From Rheum nobile (Eukaryota > Streptophyta > Magnoliopsida > Caryophyllales > Polygonaceae): a stretch of 64,000 bases of DNA. Positions 52,740 through 63,838 of the stretch are shown one piece after another. The position numbers were made by a program, and so were the translations under genes. Position 1 is the stretch's first letter. Each line of letters starts with the position of its first letter. The stretch spans positions 620,001 through 684,000 of the forward strand of contig WOAB01000864.1 of assembly GCA_027886185.1 (NCBI GenBank), in the 5' to 3' direction. Under the pieces are notes generated by a model. That model did not search any database and was not told the origin of the DNA. It saw only the letters and a list, made by a program, of their open reading frames with translations.

Positions 52740-55484
52740 TGTAATACCCCGGGCCAGAGGTGCTACAGTGCCATAGTCCCGAAGGACTATAAGGCGATTT
52801 AAAGAAAAGAAAAATCCAAAACTCCTCCAAATACACATAAATTATAAACATTTAAAATCCCTGCTCAAGATTGAAACAACACTTAAACCTGTCATCCAGT
52901 TTAATGCATCAATTTATATCCAAAACTACGGAAGCGAATACAACATTTTCAAATCTAATGCAAACCAAATCTTTAACTGTGAAGACACATCTGTGATCCA
53001 GAACCCACTTGTTGCTACTAACCTGCAAAGACCAGTTGACTGGGGGACCCGATACCCCAGCCAACCGCAGCACGTAAACCGAAGTTGGTCAGTCTTTTGA
53101 AAGACTGGCAAGACTCCTCAAGCCAAAACAGTTTTAAAACACAGCTTTAACATATCAACAACTCATACCAAGCAACAACATGCCACACAATATATACATA
53201 TATATATAATATCAACTATACTTAATCATTCTCATACCAACCAACCAATCACACGTCAAAACACAAAACAGAAACACACACTATCACATAACCGATCATA
53301 CCTCACTCTTATCCAACTCTTCACTATGTTAACCTCATTCAATCCAACCTCAACATCCTCACAAGCATAAACGAATAAAACGATCCAATCCAACTTTCTC
53401 TCCAATACTAATACCTCAATCATCAACCCTATGAAACATATGCATATATCTTACTACTGACTTACAACCAAGACTAATCAATTATACTGAACTCCCTACT
53501 ACAATAACACATCCAATTAACCTTCACATTAACAAACACATAAGCATCACCACTTACTAGTTACAAATAACAATTGTAACACACGTATTTTCACAACCAT
53601 AACCAATGGCCAACAATGACCCACAACCACCACTAACAACAATCAACATTTAACACAAACCAATAACCACACACACAAGCGAAATCATCAATATAACCAC
53701 TACTTAACTCATCACAGTTATCACAACCATCAACCAATATAATCATATAATATATAACAGTTATCACAATCAGCAACCAATCAATCAACATCAATCACAA
53801 TTAGCCAATATTCATAAATAAACCAACACACACAACCACCAACACCTCCAATCCAACCTCCGTCTCCACCACCACATCACCGGGTGAGACAATCAACACA
53901 CACTTTTCGGATGGGACTTTCACCATCCACCCTTGGTCCTTAACGACGTAGGCGTGCACCCTACGCGGTTTGGTGAGACTATCATCACCTAACCCTTTGA
54001 CTCTGAATTAACACTGGCCCTTAACAACGTAGGCGACACTCAGTCCCTACGATGTTTGGTGAGGCTATCATCACCTGACCCTTCGACCCCCAATCAACGA
54101 CAATCCAACCACCACACTGACACTCAATCAAATAGCACAAACGACAATCAAAATCACATAATCAAACATTATCACACATCAACACACATTTCAACCAAGC
54201 AATAATATAGTCAATTAATCCAATTTAACCAACAACAATCCACCATCACACCCGTACTCAATCAATCAACAATCAATCATACTTAGTCACAATTGACTAC
54301 CACATCAACATTTAATCAGACACAACCCGAGACAAGTACGAACACACGCACACACACACGCACGTATTCACACACTTTCAAACAATCACAAATACTAACA
54401 CACACACATATATTCAACTACGTAATTCTATATCCAATAATCCAGCACATAACCAATATCTGCCAACAACCAAGCAAACAATCAACACCCAGCACAAGAC
54501 CAATAACAAAACACACAACTGGTATCCGATGCACGACCAATAATTATGCACACAATCCAACACACAACCGCCAACACACACAGGTGTCGACAAACACACA
54601 TATTCAACCAAGAAATTTCACAACTAATAATCCAAATTAATTTACTCAGACAAGGCTAAATCAATTACTGAATCAATATAGGGGCAAAAGTAATTTATAA
54701 AATATACGAAGGGTTAGCAAGATTTATCTTGCCTCAAACTCGACAACCACGACCTCAGAAGCTCAAATCCAACTCGAACGAACCTGCGAAATCAATCCGA
54801 GCAAATCCCAGGCATTAATTACTCATACAAATCCACTACGAATAAACCCCCAAATTCACCCTAAAATTATACCTTCAAAATTTCCAATTCAACAAACTCC
54901 CAATTTCCAAACTCAAATTATACCTTAATTAATCTCAGCAACCACACCAAAATTAACCCAAACTCCCTGAAATCAAATCAAATTTGCCCAAAACCTAATT
55001 CAATCCAATCAAACCAAATCTGCCAAAATTAACAACAATTACCAACCAATTCAACCAAAAAAAAATCAGATCGAAGAACCCCCACCATTACCTCGTCGTC
55101 CACCGATCTATCGCCGCCGGGACTCGCTCCTCGTTGCCGGAACGCACAACAACAGCATCATAGGTCACAGTGGCTCGCACATCAGTTGGTCGCGGCTCGC
55201 ACAACAGCTGGTCGCGGCTCGCACAGCAAATGGACGCGGCTCGCTCAACAAATGGACGCGGCTCGCTCCGGGGAAGGGAGATGGCAACAGCGGCGGCACA
55301 GCAGCAACTCCGACCTTCAACGAGGTTCGCACAGCAGCAAGCTACCCACGCAGCAGCGACTTCACTCAACCACAAGGAAGGGGAGGGACGGCGACTGGCG
55401 GTGTCTGGGTCGAGCCTCACCGGCGGGGTCCGGGGTCGAGCCTCACTGACGGAAAGGCAGCCAACAGACGAGCGGCGGGAGTGG

Positions 55485-55517
<33 letters not shown>

Positions 55518-55646
55518 GTGGTGCACACCAGCTGAAGGAGGTAAGGTTTGACCACTTTTTCTGATTTCTTTTCCCCCTTTTTGATTTTAAGGGATCCAAA
55601 ATTTTATTTACCATATTGCCATTTCTATAACCTTTGGGGTATTTCA
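52740..55646 (-). repeat. Tekay-like 3' LTR (minus strand), 2907 bp
   Basis: Starts TGTAATACCCCGGGCCAGAG and ends TTTGGGGTATTTCA. It is CA-rich on the plus strand over 53100-54650. It contains an internal tandem duplication at about 53940-54085 (AACGACGTAGGCG...TTTGGTGAGACTATCATCACC, then AACAACGTAGGCG...TTTGGTGAGGCTATCATCACC), a CA tract near 54345 and a CT tract of about 30 bases near 55490. The frames at 55088-55535 are composition-driven GC-rich ORFs. Confidence 0.93.
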
Positions 55647-55850
55647 TTCTCCCTCCCTTATAAGAGTTTCGTCCTCGAAACTAAGATCAAAACAGGTTCG
55701 GATAATTGCCTCGCATAACTGATTCCAGTTCTCAAGTCTCTTCTCTGTTCCATGCCTAGCCCATAACACTTTCACCAAAGGAATAACCTTCCTTGAGAAT
55801 CCATTCTCTAATATCTTTATCAGCTGGCACACATAACTGATCTGAAATCA
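55647..55850 (-). pseudogene. Tekay-like pol C-terminus (chromodomain side) remnant
   Basis: FSRKVIPLVKVLWARHGTEK is followed by a scrambled segment and FEDETLIREGE. KVIPLVKVLW..HG.EEATWE... is the end of the chromodomain-bearing C-terminus in this lineage. The middle is frameshifted. Confidence 0.75.
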
Positions 55851-55989
55851 CAATACTCCATCTTCCTGAACAAAAATCCGAACACTCTTCTCTGAGCAAT
55901 CTCATTGATATCTCGCTTAACATCCCATCGCATTCAGTTGCGTCCGTTCCTTCTCAAACCAATTTCAATTTATTCTCCACCCTCTTGTT

Positions 55990-57025
55990 GCAATCCTGGC
56001 TAAACTGTCAGACAAACAACCATATGCTCGAGAATCGACTTCCTATACAAAGCATCAGCAACCTCGGTAGCCCTTTTCTGATTGATGAACAATATCTTTC
56101 ATAATCCTTAATCAATTCTAGCAACCATCTGTATCTCATGTTCAACTCTCTCTTATACAATTTGAACAGACAAAAAGCATATGCAATGACCTTCCCATTC
56201 TGCATTAAAACACAACCCATACATTGCTTAAACACGTCACTATAGATGACAACCTTTTTGTTTCCCGCGATAAAACCAATACTGACGCATTAGTTAAACA
56301 CTTCCTGAGTTCTTCGAAACTTTCTCCTGACATCTCCTGTCCCATTCAAAATTCCCAGTCATACACAACCTTAGAAAATTCATCCACAATCGCCTACAGT
56401 AATCCGCCAGTCTGAGAAAACTCTCAATTTCCTTAACATTCTAAGGTTGTTCTCGTACTCTTTCTTACTCCAAAATATACTAAAATATCATCAATAAAAA
56501 TCACCACAATAATCCAAATACCTTCAAAAATAAAAACATCAGTTCCTTAAACCCTTGAAATATGCGGAAGCATTAGTCAACCCAAAAGACATCACAACCA
56601 ATTCATAGCGACCATACCTTATTCTGAAGGCAGTCCTGTGAATATCCTCATTTCAAATCCTAAGCTGAGAATACCCTGATCTCAAGTCAATCTTTGAAAA
56701 TACTGTCACTCTTTGCAATTGATCCAACATGTTATTAGTACGAAAAGCGGGTACTTATACTTGACTACCACCTGATTCAACTCCTTGTAATCCGTACAAA
56801 GTCGAAAGGAATCATCCTTGTTTTTAACCAGCAATACAGACGCACCCCAAAGAGAAGCACTTGACCTGTTAAAGCCTAACTGCATAAGTTTCTCTATCTG
56901 CTCCTTCAATCTCAACATACACACATAACCGGCACAACCTTGCCTTAACAATTTTGTTGCTATTATAGCACTAACAATTCTTCCAAAACCTCCAAGATCA
57001 TGACCTTTAAACACATGCACAAATC
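55990..57025 (-). pseudogene. Tekay-like reverse transcriptase and RNase H remnants
   Basis: From 57020: SAIIATKLLRQGCAGYVCML (protease-RT spacer), fused by deletion to LKEQIEKLMQLGFNRSSASL, then VLLVKNKDDSFRLCTDYKEL and NQVVVKYKYPLF. VVMSFGLTNA is at about 56590 and IVVIFIDDILVY, with the FIDD active site, at about 56490. RNase H follows with FKQCMGCVLMQNGKVIAYAF and NMRYRWLLELIKDYE (56235-56100). Several deletions and shifts. Confidence 0.88.
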
Positions 57026-57644
57026 CCCAATTTGCTGTTACAGTAACTGTCTTCTTCCTGTAGTTACAGGCACATTCCGTCCCTCAACTCAGCCGAACAC
57101 ATAGTCGTGAGATCCCACTTTTTCAGATGCAATCTGAATCCTCTGTTTCTTACTGCCTTCCACATCAACAATCTGATCAAAATCATCTATAACAGTCTCC
57201 CTGCTCAATCGCTTATCAACATACTACTCAAAAGTCATATTGCGATGCCTTACTATTAAGGTTTCATATATGAATACAATCATCTCTGAAAGTGCTTAAT
57301 ATGTGTCTCTCATCCTCAACAACAGTAGTATACAACACTTCATACCGAATCATCAGCTATCAGACTACCTCATATACCGCTTGACAATAAGCCCGATGAC
57401 TTCATCCTCTATCATACTCATACCTTTTAAATCTCTAGCACGTCCTACTTACCAGGGAATGCACCATTAAAATTATTCAACAACACTAAACATCACATAT
57501 AAAATATAACAAATACAAACTTACCTATACGTAGCAACAAGGGTCTTCTGATCACACGATTGCTTCACAGTTTTTGCGAGTGGTCTCATCCACATCAAAC
57601 TTTTGAAAACCATTTTAGAACGTAAATACTCTGATACCAACTTC
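57026..57644 (-). other. Tekay-like element, 5' internal remnant and primer-binding site
   Basis: No continuous gag frame is left. TGGTATCAGAGTATT on the minus strand at 57624-57638 is the primer-binding region (TGGTATCAGAGC is the usual plant form). Confidence 0.65.
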
Positions 57645-60551
57645 TGTAACACCCCGGGCCAGAGGTGCTACAGTGCCATAGTCCCGAAGGACTATAAGGC
57701 GATTTAAAGAAAAGAAAAATCCAAAACTCCTCCAAATACACATAAATTATAAACATTTAAAATCCCTACTCAAGATTGAAACAACACTTAAACCCGTCAT
57801 CCAGTTTAATGCATCAATTTATATCCAAAACTGCGGAAGCGAATACAACATTTTCAAATCTAATGCAAACCAAATCTTTAACTGTGAAGACACATCTGTG
57901 ATCCAGAACCCACTTTTTGCTACTAACCTGCAAAGACCAGTTGACTGGGGGACCCGATACCCCAGCCAACCGCAGCACGTAAACCGAAGTTGATCAGTCT
58001 TTTGAAAGACTGGCAAGACTCCTCAAGCCAAAACAGTTTTAAAACACAACTTTAACATATCAACAACTCATACCAAGCAACAACATGACACACAATATAT
58101 ACATATATATATAATATCAACTATACTTAATCATTCTCATACCAACCAACCAATCACACGTCAAAACACAAAACAGAAACACACACTATCACATAACCGA
58201 TCATACCTCACTCTTATCCAACTCTTCACTATGTTAACCTTATTCAATCCAACCTCAACATCCTCACAAGCATAAACGAATAAAACGATCCAATCCAACT
58301 TTCTCTCCAATACTAATACCTCAATCATCAACCCTATGAAACATATGCATATATCTTACTACTGACTTACAACCAAGACTAATCAATTATACCGAACTCC
58401 CTACTACAATAACACATCCAATTAACCTTCACATTAACAAACACATAAGCATCACCACTTACTAGTTACAAATAACAATTGTAACACACGTAATTTCACA
58501 ACCATAACCAATGGCCAACAATGACCCACAACCACCACTAACAACAATCAACATTTAACACAAACCAATAACCACACACACAAGCGAAATCATCAACATA
58601 ACCACTACTTAACTCATCACAGTTATCACAACCATCAACCAATATAATCATATAATATATAACAGTTATCATAACCATCAATCAGCAACCAATCAATCAA
58701 CATCAATCACAATTAGCCAATATTCATAAATAAACCAACACACACAACCACCAACACCTCCAATCCAACCTCCGTCTCCACCACCACATCACCGGGTGAG
58801 ACAATCAACACACACTTTCCGGATGGGACTTTCACCATCCATCCTTGGTCCTTAACGACGTAGGCGTGCACCCTATGCGGTTTGGTGAGACTATCATCAC
58901 CTGACCCTTTGACTCTGAATTAACACTGGCCCTTAACAACGTAGGCGACACTCGGTCCCTACGATGTTTGGTGAGGCTATCATCACCTGACCCTTCGACC
59001 CCCAATCAACGACAATCCAACCACCACACTGACACTCAATCAAATAGCACAAACGACAATCAAAATCACATAATCAAACATTATCACACATCATCACACA
59101 TCAACACACATTTCAACCAAGCAATAATATAGTCAATTAATCCAATTTAACCAACAACAATCCACCATCACACCCGTACTCAATCAATCAACAATCAATC
59201 ATACTTAGTCACAATTGACTACCATATCAACATTTAATCAGACACAACCCGAGACAAGTACGAACACACACACACACACGTATTCACACACTTTCAAACA
59301 ATCATAAATACTAACACACACACATATATTCAACTACATAATTCTACATCCAATAATCCAGCACATAACCAATATCTGCCAACAACCAAGCAAACAATCA
59401 ACACCCAGCACAAGACCAATAACAAAACACACAACTGGTATCCGATGCACAACCAATAATTATGCACACAATCCAACACACAACCGCCAACACACACAGG
59501 TGTCGACAAACACACATATTCAACCAAGAAATTTCACAACTAATAATCCAAATTAATTTACTCAGACAAGGCTAAATCAATTACTGAATCAATATAGGGG
59601 CAAACGTGATTTATAAAATATACGAAGGGTTAGCAAGATTTATCTTGCCTCAAACTCGACAACCACGACCTCAGAAGCTCAAATCCAACTCGAACGAACC
59701 TGCGAAATCAATCCGAGCAAATCCCAGGCATTAATTACTCATACAAATCCACTATGAACAAACCCCCAAATTCACCCTAAAATTATACCTTCAAAATTTC
59801 CAATTCAACAAACCCCCAATTTCCAAACTCTAATTATACCTTAATTAATCTCAGCAACCACACCAAAATTAACCCAAACTCCCTGAAATCAAATCAAATT
59901 TGCCCAAAACCTAATTCAATCCAATCAAACCAAATCTGGCCAAATTAACAACAATTACCAACCAATTCAACCCAAAAAAATCAGATCGAAGAACCCCCAC
60001 CATTACCTCGTCGTCCACCGATCTATCACCGTCGGGACTCGCTCCTCGTTGCCGGAACGCACAGCAGCAGCAACATAGGTCACAGTGGCTCGCACATCAG
60101 CTGGTCGCGGCTCACACAATAGCTGGTCGCGGCTCGCACAGCAAATGGACGCGGCTCGCTCAGCAAATGGACGCGGCTCGCTCCGGGGAAGGGAGATGGC
60201 AACAGCGGCGGCACAGCAGCAACTCCGACCTTCAACGAGGTTTGCACAGCAGCAAGCTACCCACGCAGCAGCGACTTCACTCAACCACAGGGAAGGGGAG
60301 GGACGGCGACTGGCGGTGTCCGGGTCGAGCCTCACCGGCGGGGTCCGGGGTCTTGCCTCACCGACGGAAAGGCAGCCAACAAACGAGCGGCGGGAGTGGA
60401 GCTCTCTCTCTCTCTCTCTCACGTGGTGCACACCAGCTGAAGGAGGTAAGGTTTGACCACTTTTTCTGATTTCTTTTCCCCCTTTTTGATTTTAAGGGAT
60501 CCAAAAAATTATTTACCATATTGCCATTTCTATAACCTTTGGGGTATTTCA
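57645..60551 (-). repeat. Tekay-like 5' LTR (minus strand), 2907 bp
   Basis: Starts TGTAACACCCCGGGCCAGAG and ends TTTGGGGTATTTCA. Nearly identical to 52740-55646. Differences are scattered substitutions, a 10-base extra TCATCACACA unit at about 59092 and a shorter CT tract near 60410; equal total length is a coincidence of these indels. Confidence 0.93.
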
Positions 60552-60842
60552 GCCGCCGTGGACGGGCACGTTCCTAGATCCTGAAGCCACTGACTGTACT
60601 TGCGACTTAAGAGACTCATTTTCACAGGTTAGTTGCGCGATCTCGGCTTCGGATTGGGTTGACAAAGCGGCTAGGGCCTCGGTCTTTTGGCGTTGCTGGG
60701 CTAGTTCCTCTTGATGGGTGGCCATTTTTTGGGAAAGTTCTTGGAACTGGGTTGGAGTAGGATTTTCGGTTGTGATTACTACATCTTGGGTTCCGTCTTC
60801 GAGACGTGGTTCTTGGTTGTCGGTAGGTGGGTCAATAGTCAT
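60552..60842 (-). pseudogene. G2 gag, N-terminal part
   Basis: MTIDPPTDNQEPRLEDGTQD, then a Gln/Glu-rich coiled coil (TQFQELSQKMATHQEELAQQ, AALSTQSEAEIAQLTCENES), ending VPVHGG at the Tekay target site. The start at 60842 is the first ATG about 40 bases after the primer-binding region, which supports it. Phase at 60552 fits 52734 exactly. Confidence 0.88.
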
Positions 60843-60877
60843 GGTTGGAAAGTTTCGGAAGGGTGATCGGCAAATTG

Positions 60878-60897
60878 CCCCACGGTGGGCGCCAAAT
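60878..60897 (-). promoter_or_regulatory. G2 primer-binding-site region
   Basis: On the minus strand the LTR ends CCCCAAAACA and is followed by ATTTGGCGCCCACCGTGGGG. The TTGGCGCC...ACCGTGGGG block is common next to LTRs of plant Tat-type gypsy elements. Confidence 0.75.
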
Positions 60898-61568
60898 TGT
60901 TTTGGGGCGAAAGGATCGGATGACCTAAATCGCCTTAGACGGGGTAACTAGTCGATCGGGTGATAGAGAACAATCCAAACCAAGCAGATAATTGACAAGC
61001 AAAGAATAAATGTAGAATAGTGAGATGATTTTATTAGATAATGTATTGATCGGATCGAATCGAGATACAACTTATCGTAGTTTAGACCGAGTGGTCGTGT
61101 AGGACTCGACCGATGACTTTTAGGTGGCGACCGGTGGAGAGTAAGCGCAGATGATTGCTAGAGAGCTAAGCGGGCAGCGTAAGTGTTGTTCTGATTCGTT
61201 TGTGAGTCAGGATGCTTGTATGTCTAGCGTTAATGTGTTCGTATCCTCTTATCTTCTTCGTCGTCCAAATATGGTAAGTTCTTTTCCATTGTGACCGTTG
61301 TGTTTTTCTAATATCTTCGTCTTCAATGCCGGGAGCAATGGCAATGATTATGCCATTTAATTGCTGCAATTATAGTGGTTTTAATGTTGTGGACATTGCG
61401 TGATCTGGGCATTAAATATATGGCAAGATTCTCGCGATCCTGTCGGAGGGCATTCGACCAGAGAAGCCTTGTCGCCTCCTCTGGGCCTTCTCCTTTGTTC
61501 TTCCTATCTGCAATGGGCTTGGGCTCGATTCACTTGACCCATCTTCTCCGGGGATGCCAGGCCCAACA
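60898..61568 (-). repeat. G2 5' LTR (minus strand), 671 bp
   Basis: Same limits (TGTTTTGGGG...CCCAACA) and length as the copy at 43561-44231. Confidence 0.95.
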
Positions 61569-63000
61569 ACGGCCTACCTAAAAGTCATTTGGGACATCAT
61601 TACATGCTTTAGCACCTTCCAAATCAAGCAAGTCCCAGAGACACCATTCAGAATTCGACGCATTAGCCAACATCGGCTAAGTTATAGATCCAAGAGAATA
61701 TTAGAAGATTCCTTTCCTTCATATCCAGGTACATGGCATTGACAAGTTCACCATCATATTGCCCGCTCAACACATCAGTTACGCCGGCAATCGTGATTCA
61801 TGGGTTTGACCACTTTACAACTAGCATAAGCACGAAGTGTTACCCCCTGACAAGATTGAAGCACAAAGTCTTAGCGCTAGAGCATTCACCTTCGTCCTGA
61901 TGGACGACATGCTACTCAAGTTGTCAGCTTCAGGATATTACTTAAGATATCTTTGAGAAGATGAGTTCCAAACCGTGCTACAAGAACTCCACGATTGAGA
62001 ATGCGGAAACCTCTCCAGAGGGAGGAACATGGCATTATGTGCCCATATGGTAGGGTACTATTGGCCATTATGAAAAGAGATTCTACCGAATATGAAAGAA
62101 CATGTAACGTTTGTCAAAGACACGGCTCGGTATCCCATCAATCATCAGAAGGACTACACCCAATCTTGTCCCATTTGCCTTTCTTGAAGTGGGGGATGGA
62201 CATTGTCGAGAAGCTACATGTGGCTTTGGGTCAATGTGTCTTCATGCTTGCTATGATTGATTATTTCTCAAAGTGGATCAAAGCATAGGCATTCAAAGAA
62301 GTCAAAGACTCACATGTGACCTCCTTCATTACGAGGAACATCTTATGCAGGATTGTCGTTCCAGACACCATCATTTGTGAAACCAGGTCTCATTTCATCA
62401 GCAACATGATGCATGACTTTTTCCATGAACTAGGCATCAAGTTGGTCATGTAGACACCTCGTTATCCACAAGCCAACGACCAAGTTGAATCCATAAAAAA
62501 AGTCGTCATCAACAATCTGAAGAAGATGCTCATGAACGCAAAAGGTCTATGGGCGGATGAATTACCCTATATTTTATGGTCCGATCGCACAATGCCAAAA
62601 ATGGAAACATGTAAAATGCCTTTCTCTTTAGTATTTGGCAGCGAAACCATCCATCCTGTCGAGGTTCAAGTCCTTATAGCACTTTATTACCTCCTCATTA
62701 AAGAGAGGAACACATACCTCATGACATTCATGCTCGACACTATCGAGGAGTTATGTGATGATGTCGTCTCTAGGAAGGTGGCATACCAGCAAGGGGTCGC
62801 TTGAACCTACAACTAGAACATGCAGATAAAATCATTCCCAGTTAGCGATTAGGTCTGTCGAAAAGTATTCCAAAGTACAAGTGAGAAAAACAATGGGAAG
62901 TAGTCGAACAAGACGCCTACGAATTGGCCACGACTGACGATCTGTCCGTGATCCAAAGCTGGTACGTGACACACCTTAAGAAGTATTATTCCTAACCTAG
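61569..63000 (+). pseudogene. Gypsy G1, right part: end of RNase H and integrase
   Basis: YLKVIWDIITCFSTFQIKQV continues the additional RNase H from 43560. Integrase: MKRDSTEYERTCNVCQRHGS (about 62068, both Cys of the finger present), KWGMDIVEKLHVALGQCVF and AMIDYFSKWIKA (first Asp, then a TAG at 62287). The second acidic site reads ICETRSHF, Glu replacing Asp-Asn. The third is ANDQVESIKKVVINNLKKML. WADELPYILWSDRTMP, MPFSLVFGSETIHPVEVQV and LDTIEELCDDVVSRKVAYQQ follow (62526-62804). The tail VIQSWYVTHLKKYYS ends near 62990. Confidence 0.85.
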
Positions 63001-63181
63001 TTCTCTTTATCTTACATACACATGCTCTTTATTCTTTGAAATCTCATATATTCACTAAAATTCAGCAATTATTCTTTTATGTTATTTTGCAATAGCGAGA
63101 AAGGCCCCTGGCCTACTCCGACAAGTTGCACCTAAAGGAAGGGCCCTAGTCTACCTTCAGCAGATAACTTGGGGAGCATCC
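63001..63181 (+). other. G1 3' non-coding region
   Basis: It ends with AACTTGGGGAGCATCC, which looks like a polypurine-tract neighbourhood. The expected G1 3' LTR is not seen here because a G2-family LTR starts at 63182; it is either replaced or lies beyond the window. Confidence 0.5.
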
Positions 63182-63838
63182 TGTTTTGGGGCGAAAAGAT
63201 CAGACGACCTAAATCGCCTTAGACGGGGTAACGAGTCGATCGGGTAATAGAAAATCACTCCAAACCAAACAGACAGTCAACAAGTAAAGACGGGATGCAA
63301 AATAGAAAGATAATTTTATTGATCTATGGATGATTGAATCAAATCAAAGTACAACTTATCCTTAGAGAATAAGGGATCGGGTCCTGTTTGACAGGTATTT
63401 CCGTGATACGACCGGCAACGATTGAGCAAGATTCTGGGGAGATTGAGCTAGAGTGAACGTGCTAGTAAGTTCTTTTCAGGGTAAGCGAATGAGTACCGAA
63501 TGCTGATGTGTTTCTTTTTTCTTATCTCGTCGTGATCTATATATGGCAATCGCCATTTTGTGTTCGTTACTTCATTATTTGCAATATTTCCCACTTAATT
63601 CTGGGCGAGATCCTCGGGGTCAGCTCTTGATTTCCCACATTATTCTTGTGTTTAATGCCGTAGCCGTTGCTATCGATCGAGCATTTAATGTGCTAGGCGA
63701 GATCTTCGGATCTGGTCGGATCCTACGCGACTGAGAAATGTCCGACTCCTCCTTCGGGTTTTTCTCGACCTTCGACTTTGGTTGGATCTCGGCCCAATTT
63801 ACTGACTTTGATTCCTCTGGAGTATGTTGGGCCCAACA
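63182..63838 (-). repeat. LTR of a second G2-family element, 657 bp
   Basis: Starts TGTTTTGGGGCGAAAAGATC and ends GTTGGGCCCAACA, the same termini as the G2 LTRs, but clearly diverged inside (for example GACCGGCAACGATTGAGC). On the minus strand it has a CCATATATAGATC TATA box at about 63545, which the G2 LTRs carry only as CCATATTTGG. Confidence 0.88.

Larger units (their letters stand above)
52740..60551 (-). mobile_element. Tekay-like chromovirus, internally deleted, two 2907-bp LTRs
   Basis: LTRs at 52740-55646 and 57645-60551, target duplication GCCGC at 52735-52739 and 60552-60556. Minus-strand signals: GGGAGGGAGAA polypurine tract next to the 3' LTR (55647-55660), the TTTCGAGGACGAAAC motif just before it, and TGGTATCAGAG, complementary to initiator tRNA-Met, next to the 5' LTR (57628-57638). 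The interior is only 2.0 kb, with remnants of RT, RNase H and the chromodomain-side C-terminus, so gag, protease and integrase core are gone. It must have been mobilised in trans. Confidence 0.93.
43561..61568 (-). mobile_element. Gypsy G2 (Tat-like), complete with both LTRs and an antisense gene
   Basis: The two LTRs are 43561-44231 and 60898-61568, both 671 bp and differing at about 13 positions by eye. The flanks are ATGGC (43556-43560) and ACGGC (61569-61573), a target duplication with one mismatch, inserted in the additional RNase H of G1. Coding strand minus: gag, protease, RT, two RNase H domains and integrase, ending near 47440. An antisense spliced gene (44544-46471) and a minisatellite (47165-47420) lie between pol and the 3' LTR. 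A Tekay-like element (52740-60551) splits gag. Without it G2 is about 10.2 kb. Confidence 0.93.

Noticed and set aside
54293..54640. Thr/Asn/Gln-rich frame in the LTR
   Set aside because: A CA-rich low-complexity stretch produces it; the corresponding copy at 59200-59530 has indels that break it.
55088..55535. GC-rich open frames on both strands, repeated at 60003-60469
   Set aside because: They are part of the two LTR copies of the Tekay-like element, open on both strands by composition, and contain a CT microsatellite.
24197..62990. One single long gypsy element
   Set aside because: Strand changes, repeated gag/RT/integrase sets and several LTR types show at least five separate elements.
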